This document shows positions 52,587 through 60,776 of a DNA stretch of 64,000 nt, piece by piece. Origin of the DNA: Alphaproteobacteria bacterium (lineage in GTDB: Bacteria; Pseudomonadota; Alphaproteobacteria; RF32; CAG-239); the NCBI GenBank assembly GCA_017477185.1, contig JAFUXF010000020.1, positions 1 to 64,000 of the forward strand, given 5' to 3'. How positions within the stretch are numbered: the first letter of the stretch is position 1; each line of letters opens with the position of its first letter. The notes beneath the pieces are model-generated. The model was not told where the DNA came from, ran no database searches, and was given only the letters and a program-made list of their open reading frames with translations. The position numbers were made by a program, and so were the translations under genes.

Positions 52587-55078
52587 CGTTGTTCCTGATT
52601 GGTATAGTGATTGTTGAGCTGTTTGATATTGGTGTAGGCTTTTGTTGTCGGTTGAGGTTCAGAAATCGCGTGCCCTTGTGAACTGAGATAAAATGCTCCT
52701 TTTGGCATAATATCATGATATTTACCATCGTCTCCCAAAATTTGCAGACTTTCAAAGTAAACTGTATCTCCGGCGCATAAATCTTTTTGCCCGCGACGGG
52801 TATAACCTGTTGGCGTTTTGACACAATAAGGCGGTATCATATCTGTTCCCTCAACAGTGCCTAAGTGATGAAATTGGTGCCAATCTTCCTGCCATTGTTG
52901 AGCTTGGGTTGAGGTTATTAAAGTGTTATTATAAGCAGCAGGGTCGTTGGAAAATATAGCGTATTTTAGAGGTTTTTGGTGGTGCTTGGTGCATTCGTTT
53001 AATTTTCCTTCAACCAGAGCATTTAAGACAATCTTTTCTGTTTTCTTGTTTAGGGCAGTAAAGTCTTGATAAATTTCTTCAGAAATTTGCTTGTTTTGTT
53101 TTTTGAAACCTTCCCAGTCGCAGATTATTTTCAGTTTTTTTATGGCTTCTTTATTTGTCGGGGATATATGTTGCTTAAAATAAAGTTGCATATAGCAGGT
53201 GAATAAATAATCATCTGTATCCCATTGTCTTTGCTCAGAGTCAGGACAAGAACGTTTGAGAGATTCATTAAAATCAATATTTTTTGCCATTTCCGGATGC
53301 AGAGCAGCCATTAACCCGATTTTTATATTATGTTTTTGATAAGAGGTTATGTCCAAAGCTGTTTCTGATTTGTTGTGGGTTAAAACTTGACCGACTAATG
53401 ATTCATAATTTTTTTCAGATTTGAAAAGTGTTGCCAATTCCGGTGCGTGTTTTTTTATGCGTGTTCTGTCTTCGTCAGATAAAACAGATAAATCCAATTT
53501 ATGACCATCTGCCAGACAACGCATGACAGAAGTTAATTCCCGAGAAGTTGTTTCATGTTTACTTTCGACGGCAACAGGTGTCAGACTGATTTGGAAACCG
53601 CATGTTTTTAGAACATTATTCGTTTTTTCCGGATCCGGTTCTCGATTAGCGTCGCCCATACCATAGGTGATAATGGCGCGAGCCAAAACTTTTTTTGCCA
53701 AATCAGGGGATAGTTGGGTAGAAACTTCTTCTAAAACTTCTTTTGTTTTTTTATGATTGTCAAATAGTTGTTTGGCGCGAGTTTGATAAAAATTGTCTTG
53801 AGCACATTCTTTGATAAGGTCATAGTAAGGCTGATTATATTCTTTCCATAAAATATCATCACTTCTGAGCGAGGTTAGCATTTTCTGACGCGCTTGATTG
53901 AGGGTATTGGGTGGACAGACTAAACTTATCAATTTTTTAAATTGTTCTCTGTGTTGAGCCATATCTTGGTTTTGTCCGGCATTGGGCGCAGATAAATTAA
54001 GAAGGGCATCAGGGGAAATACTTGATATTGTTTGTTTCAAAATTTTACTGGTTTTATCTGTCGTCATTTGCAAATTTTGAGTTATTTGAGAGAGCTTGTC
54101 TGATAAGGTTTGCATTTGTTGCTCTTGGGTTAATGCGGTATACTTATCTTTTAATTTTTGCTTGAGCTCTTCCGCCGCTAAAGGATTTTGTGAGAGTAGA
54201 GTGTTATAGGCAGAAAGCTCTTTGGCCAAATCCGGTGCTTGTGTTTTTGTTAATTTGATGTTTAATTCTTTGCAAAAATCTTGAGAGGTGTAGCCTTTTT
54301 CTTTCTTTTTTGCAGGTGTTGGAGAGCTTGCAAAAGAGAAAGAATTATCGCCTTTAAGCAGAGAATATAATTCTGCCAAACCTTTTATGGTGGTGGTATC
54401 GTTGCCCAACATTTCTTTCTTTTTAGAGGCATATATTCTATAAGAAACAGATTGTTTTTTATTATCTGTCATCACAACCTTTTTTATACCGTTTTCTTCT
54501 TGTATTTCGACTTTAGTTAAGTTTACAGCCTCTGCAGGTAAGTTCTGCTTTTTAGCAAAAGCGGTTTGCAGAAATGATTTTACTTTAGCAACTGTTTTAT
54601 CTGAAGGGGTTTCTTTGATTGCTGATTTTTCTTTATTGATTATTCTGGTAGCTTTTTTGAGTAAATCATCGACTCCTGCTGTATCAACCGGAATTTTTTT
54701 TGCTTTTAATTGGGTAAGGTTATCCGAAATTTGCTGTGCTATTTTTGCTCCCTGAGTTAGAAGTTCAATCCCATTTTGTAGGGCTGGTGAGAAGATGTTT
54801 TCTTGCTGGAGTTCCTGTGAGGATAAGATTTTTTGCAGTTCCTCGATGCGTTGTGTGGTTTCAGGAAGATTGTTAAAATCAGCAGGGATAGAAATTTGAC
54901 CAGCTAAATAATCTTGAAGTGGGGCAATATGGGCTTGTTTGGCTCTAAGTTGAAGATATGCATCAAAGAGATTTTCAAGTGCTTTGTTTTTTTTATCTTT
55001 GGGCAAATCCTTATCATCAAGTAATTGCATACTTGTGCGTATTTGGTGCATGGATTCTAATTTTTCATCGTTTGTCAT
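52583..55078 (-). CDS. Large helical hypothetical protein (831 aa)
   Basis: The protein has no signal peptide or membrane span. It is rich in Lys, Gln, Leu and Asp, with long predicted coiled-coil stretches (about residues 1-60, 80-170 and 320-360), and Cys residues mostly in the second half. There is no recognisable domain. Its size, charged helices and the lack of homologous motifs resemble secreted effectors of host-associated bacteria, but no secretion signal can be seen. It is co-transcribed with the GNAT gene. Confidence 0.65.
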   Translation of the reverse strand: MTNDEKLESMHQIRTSMQLLDDKDLPKDKKNKALENLFDAYLQLRAKQAHIAPLQDYLAGQISIPADFNNLPETTQRIEELQKILSSQELQQENIFSPALQNGIELLTQGAKIAQQISDNLTQLKAKKIPVDTAGVDDLLKKATRIINKEKSAIKETPSDKTVAKVKSFLQTAFAKKQNLPAEAVNLTKVEIQEENGIKKVVMTDNKKQSVSYRIYASKKKEMLGNDTTTIKGLAELYSLLKGDNSFSFASSPTPAKKKEKGYTSQDFCKELNIKLTKTQAPDLAKELSAYNTLLSQNPLAAEELKQKLKDKYTALTQEQQMQTLSDKLSQITQNLQMTTDKTSKILKQTISSISPDALLNLSAPNAGQNQDMAQHREQFKKLISLVCPPNTLNQARQKMLTSLRSDDILWKEYNQPYYDLIKECAQDNFYQTRAKQLFDNHKKTKEVLEEVSTQLSPDLAKKVLARAIITYGMGDANREPDPEKTNNVLKTCGFQISLTPVAVESKHETTSRELTSVMRCLADGHKLDLSVLSDEDRTRIKKHAPELATLFKSEKNYESLVGQVLTHNKSETALDITSYQKHNIKIGLMAALHPEMAKNIDFNESLKRSCPDSEQRQWDTDDYLFTCYMQLYFKQHISPTNKEAIKKLKIICDWEGFKKQNKQISEEIYQDFTALNKKTEKIVLNALVEGKLNECTKHHQKPLKYAIFSNDPAAYNNTLITSTQAQQWQEDWHQFHHLGTVEGTDMIPPYCVKTPTGYTRRGQKDLCAGDTVYFESLQILGDDGKYHDIMPKGAFYLSSQGHAISEPQPTTKAYTNIKQLNNHYTNQEQR

Positions 55079-55213
55079 TTTTACCTCTTTATTATATTAT
55101 ACAATAAAACTTAAAATATTTAAAACAATTTTTGACAAAATTTATGAAAATTTTTCTTGCATTCGGTTTTGAAGTGTGATATACAGGAATCCGCTAAAGT
55201 ATATTAAGATATT

Positions 55214-55573
55214 ATGAAAGATGAAAAGACTTCCTTGATGCGTGGTGAGATGCCATCCATTATGGACTTGGAATTTTTTTCCAAGAGATTTAACATCCGT
55301 CGCGAATTGATGGGATGGGGTTTGCAAAAAATTACTACAGAGGAGCGTATAAGCTACATTCCGGTAGTAATCATAAGAGGAGGTCAGGTGTTTATTGACA
55401 TCAAAAAAGACTGTTTCGAGACCCGTCAGTCAATTTATGGCCGCAAAGCCGAGCTTCTGCCCGCCGTCATGACGGAAATGAATGATTCGTACAAGTTCTC
55501 TGCTCAGGAGGCTGAATATATCTTTACCAAAGATGATGTTCTGACTTTGTACGAGCGGAAACTTATGTTCTAA
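55214..55573 (+). CDS. Hypothetical protein (119 aa)
   Basis: This soluble protein starts MKDEKTSLMRGEMPSIMDLE and has a mixed alpha/beta pattern (VVIIRGGQVFIDIKKD). No family recognised. It lacks a strong Shine-Dalgarno but is followed at once by a terminator, which supports transcription. GC content is higher than that of the neighbours. Confidence 0.55.
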   Translation: MKDEKTSLMRGEMPSIMDLEFFSKRFNIRRELMGWGLQKITTEERISYIPVVIIRGGQVFIDIKKDCFETRQSIYGRKAELLPAVMTEMNDSYKFSAQEAEYIFTKDDVLTLYERKLMF

Positions 55574-55575
55574 AC

Positions 55576-55613
55576 GAAGCCGTTGGTTTGCTTTTGGGCA
55601 ACCGACGGTTTTT
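55576..55613 (+). terminator. Rho-independent terminator
   Basis: GCCGTTGGTTTGC pairs with GCAACCGACGG (small mismatches), followed by TTTTTTG. It terminates the 119-residue gene. Confidence 0.8.
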
Positions 55614-55673
55614 TGTTGGAAAAATGCAAAAGAGAGATTATATTGCAGATATTAAGTAATAGAGGAGATTAAA

Positions 55674-56234
55674 ATGAGCGTTTTATTTATTAATGCTTGT
55701 GTGCGGTCCGAATCACGGACACATCGTTTGGCAGAAAAAGTTTTGCAAAAATTAGGCGGTGAATTTACGGAAGTTAATTTAGAGGTGGAAAATATTGCAC
55801 CTCTGAACAGCAAAACCTTAGAAAAGCGCTCAAAATTGGTGGCGGAGAAAAAATATGATGATGATTTTTTTCGCTATGCCAGACAATTTGCTGAGGCAGA
55901 AACAATTGTTGTGGCGGCACCGTTTTGGGATTTTTCGTTTCCGGCAGTGTTGAAATGTTATGTTGAAGCAATCAGCATTTCCGGCATTACTTTTTCCTAT
56001 ACCGAGCACGGGGTTCAGGGGTTATGCAAAGCCAAAAAATTGATTTATGTTGCAACTTCGGGTGGCTTTATTCCTGAAAATAACTCAGGATACGGCTATT
56101 TCAAGGATCTTGCCACGCAGTTATACGGCATTAAACAGACACAATTTTTTAAGGCTGAGGGCTTGGATATTGTCGGTAATGATGTTGAAGCAATTATGCA
56201 AAAAGCCCTGCAAGAAATTGATCAATCCTTATAA
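55674..56234 (+). CDS. FMN-dependent NAD(P)H oxidoreductase (AzoR-like)
   Basis: The 186-residue flavodoxin-like protein has LFINACVRSESRTHRLAEKV (FMN phosphate loop), TIVVAAPFWDFSFPAVLKCY and ISISGITFSYTEHGVQGLCK, then LIYVATSGGFIPENNSGYGY. These match NAD(P)H-dependent FMN quinone/azo reductases. GAGGAGA precedes the ATG. It ends convergently, overlapping the cation transporter gene by six bases. Confidence 0.9.
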   Translation: MSVLFINACVRSESRTHRLAEKVLQKLGGEFTEVNLEVENIAPLNSKTLEKRSKLVAEKKYDDDFFRYARQFAEAETIVVAAPFWDFSFPAVLKCYVEAISISGITFSYTEHGVQGLCKAKKLIYVATSGGFIPENNSGYGYFKDLATQLYGIKQTQFFKAEGLDIVGNDVEAIMQKALQEIDQSL

Positions 56235-57209
56235 ATTGCATTGTGAACAGCATTTATCATTTTCAATTTGAATATTGCAATGATTGATTGCAAATTCCTC
56301 TTTGAGTAATTTTGTTATTTTAGAGGTCAGGTTGAGGTCATCGGCTTCAATGTGGCACTCCAAAGAAACATCATGCTCATTAATACACCATAAGTGAATA
56401 TGGTGTACACCTTTTACGCCTTTTATTTTAAGAATGGCTTTTTGGATTTCTTCCATATCCATGTCATCAGGGGCGGCATTCATCAGAATATTAACAATTT
56501 TCGGGAAGGAAATAACCGCCTGAAAAATCATATAAAAAGCGATGAGCAGGGCAACAATGCCATCTACACGGTACACCTCAAACCACACAACGCATAGGCC
56601 GGAAATAATGACACCGACGGAGCCCAGGGCATCTGCCAGATTATGAATGAAAACCATTTTCATGTTGGTGTTGTGGTGGGCGTCGTGATGCGAGATTTTG
56701 GCGGTGGCTGTATCAATAATTAATGCTAAAACCGAAATCCAAATAATAACCATGCCGTCGATTTGTTCGGGCTTAATGAGGCGCTCAATACCTTCGATGA
56801 ATAAGTAAATACCGGAAATAAAGAGCAAAATCAGGTTGACAAAGCCGCCGATAATTTCCGCGCGTTTGAAACCATAGGTGTATTTGGGTGAAGCTTTTTT
56901 ATGCCCGATTTTGAAGGCGATAACGGCAATCAGGATAGACAAGGCATCAGAGGTGTTGTGGAGGGCATCGCCAATCAGAGAGACACTGCCGGCGATGAGA
57001 CCGCCGATAATTTCTGCCACGGAGAGGATCATGTTAATCGCAAAAGACAGTAGTAGCAAGTGTACGGATTTTTCGCTGACTTCCCCGTGGTGGTGATGAC
57101 ATAAACCATGGTGGTGCTCGTGCCGGTGTTCTTGCTTGTGAGGCGGAAGGGGGGTAATATGGGGTTCAAAGTGCGGGTGTTTATGTTTGTGTTTTATTTC
57201 TTTTGACAT
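56229..57209 (-). CDS. Cation diffusion facilitator (CzcD-like)
   Basis: The 326-residue protein has a His-rich cytoplasmic N-terminus (KHKHKHPHFEPH; HEHHHGLCHHHHG), six membrane spans and the metal site motifs GDALHNTSDALS and FIHNLADALGS (HxxxD). A C-terminal domain follows (GVKGVHHIHLWCINEHDVSL, with two terminal Cys). It exports Zn2+ or similar divalent cations by proton exchange. The His-rich N-terminus supports zinc or nickel as ligand. Confidence 0.93.
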   Translation of the reverse strand: MSKEIKHKHKHPHFEPHITPLPPHKQEHRHEHHHGLCHHHHGEVSEKSVHLLLLSFAINMILSVAEIIGGLIAGSVSLIGDALHNTSDALSILIAVIAFKIGHKKASPKYTYGFKRAEIIGGFVNLILLFISGIYLFIEGIERLIKPEQIDGMVIIWISVLALIIDTATAKISHHDAHHNTNMKMVFIHNLADALGSVGVIISGLCVVWFEVYRVDGIVALLIAFYMIFQAVISFPKIVNILMNAAPDDMDMEEIQKAILKIKGVKGVHHIHLWCINEHDVSLECHIEADDLNLTSKITKLLKEEFAINHCNIQIENDKCCSQCNL

Positions 57210-57297
57210 TTTTGCTCTCTTAAAAGATATTTCTTGCTTTTAGATTTAAGCAAAATAAGTCAGGAGTCAAGAGGCATCAGCGGATTATAGAACACAA

Positions 57298-57325
57298 AAA
57301 AAAGACCGCCAAACAGCGGTCTTTC
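57298..57325. terminator. Rho-independent terminator
   Basis: AAAAGACCGC and GCGGTCTTT form the stem with a short loop, with an A-run on the left acting as T-run for the leftward rplM-rpsI operon. Confidence 0.85.
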
Positions 57326-57346
57326 GTAAAAACGTAACGTAATTGA

Positions 57347-57865
57347 TTAACGTTTTGAGAATTGGTAAGAGCGTCTTGCTTTTGCTTTACCGAATTTCTT
57401 ACGTTCAACAACACGATCATCACGCGTTAAGAAACCAGCCTTTTTCAGAACAGCTCTCAACTCCGGCTCGTATTCGTTCAAAGCCTTTGAAATACCGTGT
57501 TTGATAGCACCGGCTTGACCAGATAATCCGCCGCCTTTAACGGTGCAGATAACGTCAAATTCATTAACACGGTTGGTAATTTCAAAAGGTTGATTGATAA
57601 TCATTTTCAAAACCGGACGAGCAAAGTATTGATCAACAGATTTCTCGTTAATGGTAATGTTACCTTTACCCGGCTTAATCCATACGCGTGCAACAGCGTC
57701 TTTTCTTTTACCTGTGGCATAAGAACGACCTTGTTTGTCGCGATTAGGTTTGCGAGCAGCTGTTTCAGTCTCAGAAGCAGTAGCGGCTTTGTTGGCAGTT
57801 GCTTTAGCTGTTTTAGCTTTTGCAGCGCTTTTAATATCTTTTAAAGATTCAATTTTTTCAGCCAT
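57347..57865 (-). CDS. rpsI: 30S ribosomal protein uS9 with Lys/Ala-rich N-terminal extension
   Basis: The C-terminal 130 residues are normal uS9 ([40 protein letters not shown] then [13 protein letters not shown], ending RRSYQFSKR). The first 40-45 residues ([20 protein letters not shown] and onward) are an unusual Lys/Ala/Thr extension absent from most uS9. The start codon overlaps the rplM stop by one base. Confidence 0.96.
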   Translation of the reverse strand: MAEKIESLKDIKSAAKAKTAKATANKAATASETETAARKPNRDKQGRSYATGKRKDAVARVWIKPGKGNITINEKSVDQYFARPVLKMIINQPFEITNRVNEFDVICTVKGGGLSGQAGAIKHGISKALNEYEPELRAVLKKAGFLTRDDRVVERKKFGKAKARRSYQFSKR

Positions 57866-58335
57866 TATAACTCGCTCCTTTTATTCTTTTCATTTTTAGC
57901 GGCAATATCAAAAACCTCAGGGTTTTGTGCTGTATGTGGGTGTTCAGCTCCGGCATAAACTTTTAATTTTGTCATTTGCTGACGCCCCAGAGGATTACGG
58001 CTAATCATACGTTCAACAGCTTTGATAATAACTCTTTCAGGGAAACGACCAGCCAAAATTTTGCCGGCAGTTGTCTCTTTAATACCGCCAATCCAGCCGG
58101 TATGTTTGAAATACTTTTTATCAGTTAATTTTTTGCCTGTTAATTTAACTTTATCAGCATTGATAACGATAACATAGTCGCCGCAGTCTAAGTTCGGGCT
58201 GTAGCTCGGTTTGTGTTTACCGCGCAAAAGTTTAGAAACCTCTGCAGCGAGACGACCGAGAACAACACCTTCAGCGTCGAGAACATACCATTTTCTCTCA
58301 ATATCTGATGCTTTTGTTGCATAAGTTTGGTTCAT
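57865..58335 (-). CDS. rplM: 50S ribosomal protein uL13
   Basis: The 156-residue protein begins [20 protein letters not shown] and shows [53 protein letters not shown], and [20 protein letters not shown]. Canonical length. First gene of the rplM-rpsI pair, translationally coupled to rpsI. Confidence 0.97.
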   Translation of the reverse strand: MNQTYATKASDIERKWYVLDAEGVVLGRLAAEVSKLLRGKHKPSYSPNLDCGDYVIVINADKVKLTGKKLTDKKYFKHTGWIGGIKETTAGKILAGRFPERVIIKAVERMISRNPLGRQQMTKLKVYAGAEHPHTAQNPEVFDIAAKNEKNKRSEL

Positions 58336-58497
58336 ATTTTCTCTCTTTACTCAAAAGATTGTTAATTTATTCGTGTGTGAATATACTTGAAAATTTTTTA
58401 ATGTCAATAAGAAAAAATCAATATTTTTCAATAAATTGAATAATGGTATTATTATACCTCTTGTTAATTGATTGATTTTTAAACATAATGACTGTTT

Positions 58498-60057
58498 TTA
58501 CTTTTTACATCCATCAAAAACATCTAATTCTTTTTGATAATTTTTGCTTTGAATACTGACTAAGCCAAGTAAGCTGTGAAAAATGTTATCATGGCTATGG
58601 TGATTTTGTTTTGCATTTTGCTTGAGGCACTCCATATCATAGCCGTATTCATTGTTTTTAGGCATCCAAACCAACATTGGGACTTGTTTTTGCTCAATTG
58701 GGGCTGTTTTATAGGGGGCAGCATGCAGAAAAATGTCATTTTCTTTCAGCGATTCTCCGTGATCTGAGGTATACATCAGGGCGACATTATATTGATTTTG
58801 TACGCTTTGCAAAATATCTATGGTACGGGCGATGAATTTGGAAACATAGTGAATAGTGTTATCGTATACATTAATCAGTTCTTCTTGTGTACAATCTTTC
58901 AAATTTTGAGTGGTACAAATCGGTTGATAGATGTTACTGGATTCATCATAATGGAGATGATATGACGGACCGTGGCTTCCTCGAGTATGTAATACAATCA
59001 ACTGATTATCATTATACTTTTCAATCTTTTGTTTAAGATTTTGCAGTAATACATCATCAAGACAGCTCTTGGCATCACATGGTTCTTCATATAAAACGCG
59101 TTTACAAACATCTTTGCAACCGCCGTCGTTATCTAACCAACGAATTTTGTAGCCGGCGGCTTTATAGATATCCAAAATATTTTCCATGTACTCCTCGCTT
59201 CCGGCCTTGAAATGTTTGCGGTCATAAATTGAGAACATACAAGGGACGGAAATGGCCGTTGATGTGCCACAACTTTGAACGTCAGGATAATAAACAATAT
59301 TTTCTAAATAAGGCGTTAAGGCCTGATTGGTCGGGCGGTGGTAGCCGTTGAGCGAGAAATTTGCGGCACGAGAGGTTTCTCCCAAGATAAAAACAATCAG
59401 ATTTGGTTTGCCGGTGACGGGAATTTTTTTGATATCTTCGGTTATTTTTTGTAGCGGTGGACGAGGCGTTAATTTATCAATCAAAACCTCTGTCCCTCCG
59501 GCTAAATAATTGATTGGCGGCAAATAATTCATCAAATATTTGAAGCGGTGTAGCATTAAATTTGTGCTTTGGTAAAATAAGCCACCTAAAAGCAGGATAA
59601 TTGCCAGGCTTTGTCCGCAATATTTGAAAATTTTACTGTATGGGGCGCGACGGATTGAGCACAGATAAATGATGATTGCTGGCACAATTCCTAAAAACAA
59701 AAGACATATCAACAATTTGATGTTTAGCAATTCGGAGACCTCGCCGGTGTCTGTTTGTAAGGCATTCATTATCATGACATTATCAACCGGGGTGTGATAG
59801 GTATACATAAAATAAAAGACGAAGGCGTTACAAATGACCAAGATAATACTGCATTGTTTAATCAGGCGTCTTGGAAACAGTAGGCGAAAGCAAATAAATA
59901 AGGTTTGCCAGATAATCATAAAGGCAACCGGTATATAATACAGCGGTAAATTGTCTAAGTAAGCTTCTTTAAAGAAATAAAATCCGTATAAAATGACAGT
60001 CAAAAAACTGTAAATTTGTAAAAAAGTGCTGGATTGCATAGATTTTATATTGAGCAT
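58498..60057 (-). CDS. Phosphoethanolamine transferase (EptA/sulfatase family)
   Basis: The 519-residue protein has five N-terminal membrane spans (residues 1-170) and a periplasmic sulfatase-fold domain: PNLIVFILGETSRAANFSLN, DVQSCGTSTAISVPCMFSIY (Thr nucleophile), ILDIYKAAGYKIRWLDNDGG, CKDVCKRVLYEEPCDAKSCL (disulfides), LHTRGSHGPSYHLHY and VALMYTSDHGESL. Such enzymes transfer phosphoethanolamine to lipid A or other surface lipids. The start overlaps the hdaA stop by one base. Confidence 0.92.
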   Translation of the reverse strand: MLNIKSMQSSTFLQIYSFLTVILYGFYFFKEAYLDNLPLYYIPVAFMIIWQTLFICFRLLFPRRLIKQCSIILVICNAFVFYFMYTYHTPVDNVMIMNALQTDTGEVSELLNIKLLICLLFLGIVPAIIIYLCSIRRAPYSKIFKYCGQSLAIILLLGGLFYQSTNLMLHRFKYLMNYLPPINYLAGGTEVLIDKLTPRPPLQKITEDIKKIPVTGKPNLIVFILGETSRAANFSLNGYHRPTNQALTPYLENIVYYPDVQSCGTSTAISVPCMFSIYDRKHFKAGSEEYMENILDIYKAAGYKIRWLDNDGGCKDVCKRVLYEEPCDAKSCLDDVLLQNLKQKIEKYNDNQLIVLHTRGSHGPSYHLHYDESSNIYQPICTTQNLKDCTQEELINVYDNTIHYVSKFIARTIDILQSVQNQYNVALMYTSDHGESLKENDIFLHAAPYKTAPIEQKQVPMLVWMPKNNEYGYDMECLKQNAKQNHHSHDNIFHSLLGLVSIQSKNYQKELDVFDGCKK

Positions 60058-60776
60058 TAAAATAGTTCTCCTTGTATTGTCTCATTAAGATTCGCCAGAG
60101 CTTCTTTGATAATCGGCAGAGAAACTGCTCGTTTGCGGATAAGAGAAATGGTATCAATTTCGGCTACTAATCGGTTGCAAAAGCTGAAGGAACGTTGCAT
60201 ATTTTTGACCATATAGCTGATAAGGTCCGGCGTTATTATGAGTTGCCTATCGGCAAACAGTTTAACAATCAGAGCTGACAGCATTTCATCATCGGGTTCA
60301 CCAATCGCAACTGATGGGACAATATTTAAACGTGATTGCAGATCAGGTAATTTGAAGTGCCAACGGGCAGGTGCTTGTTCAGAAGTCAGCAGGATAAATC
60401 CGTTTTCGTTGCGATACAAATTATACAAATGGAAGAGAGCTTCTTCATCAATATTATTATTTAAATCTTCTATTACCAGGCATTTATGTTTTTCAAAAGA
60501 ATCATAAACAGAATCCATTTTGATGTTTTGGGCTTTAAGGTATGGAATATGATACGGATAATTAGTTTGTTTGGACACATTGTCGGCAAAAATACGGCTT
60601 AAGTGTGTTTTTCCACAACCGCTCGGTCCGTATAAACAGATTGCAAAAAATGGCCATTGTGGCCATGCGTCAATTATTTTGACAGCTTCATAATTGCATT
60701 TGGCTACCATGAAATCTTCACGTCCGAAGTAGGGGTGTGGTGCAAAATCAAAGGTATATTGTGTATTTTTGACCAT
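60057..60776 (-). CDS. hdaA: HdaA/DnaA-like regulatory ATPase
   Basis: The 239-residue protein starts with QYTFDFAPHPYFGREDFMVA. It contains Walker A LYGPSGCGKTHLSRIF (about 50-65), Walker B CLVIEDLNNNID and ILLTSEQAPARWHFKLPDLQ, then SRLNIVPS (sensor/box VII region). It lacks the DnaA N- and C-terminal domains. Such proteins drive DnaA-ATP hydrolysis with the beta clamp (RIDA) in alphaproteobacteria. The Hda-type clamp-binding motif is not obvious at the N-terminus (TQYTFDF could serve). Confidence 0.85.
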   Translation of the reverse strand: MVKNTQYTFDFAPHPYFGREDFMVAKCNYEAVKIIDAWPQWPFFAICLYGPSGCGKTHLSRIFADNVSKQTNYPYHIPYLKAQNIKMDSVYDSFEKHKCLVIEDLNNNIDEEALFHLYNLYRNENGFILLTSEQAPARWHFKLPDLQSRLNIVPSVAIGEPDDEMLSALIVKLFADRQLIITPDLISYMVKNMQRSFSFCNRLVAEIDTISLIRKRAVSLPIIKEALANLNETIQGELF

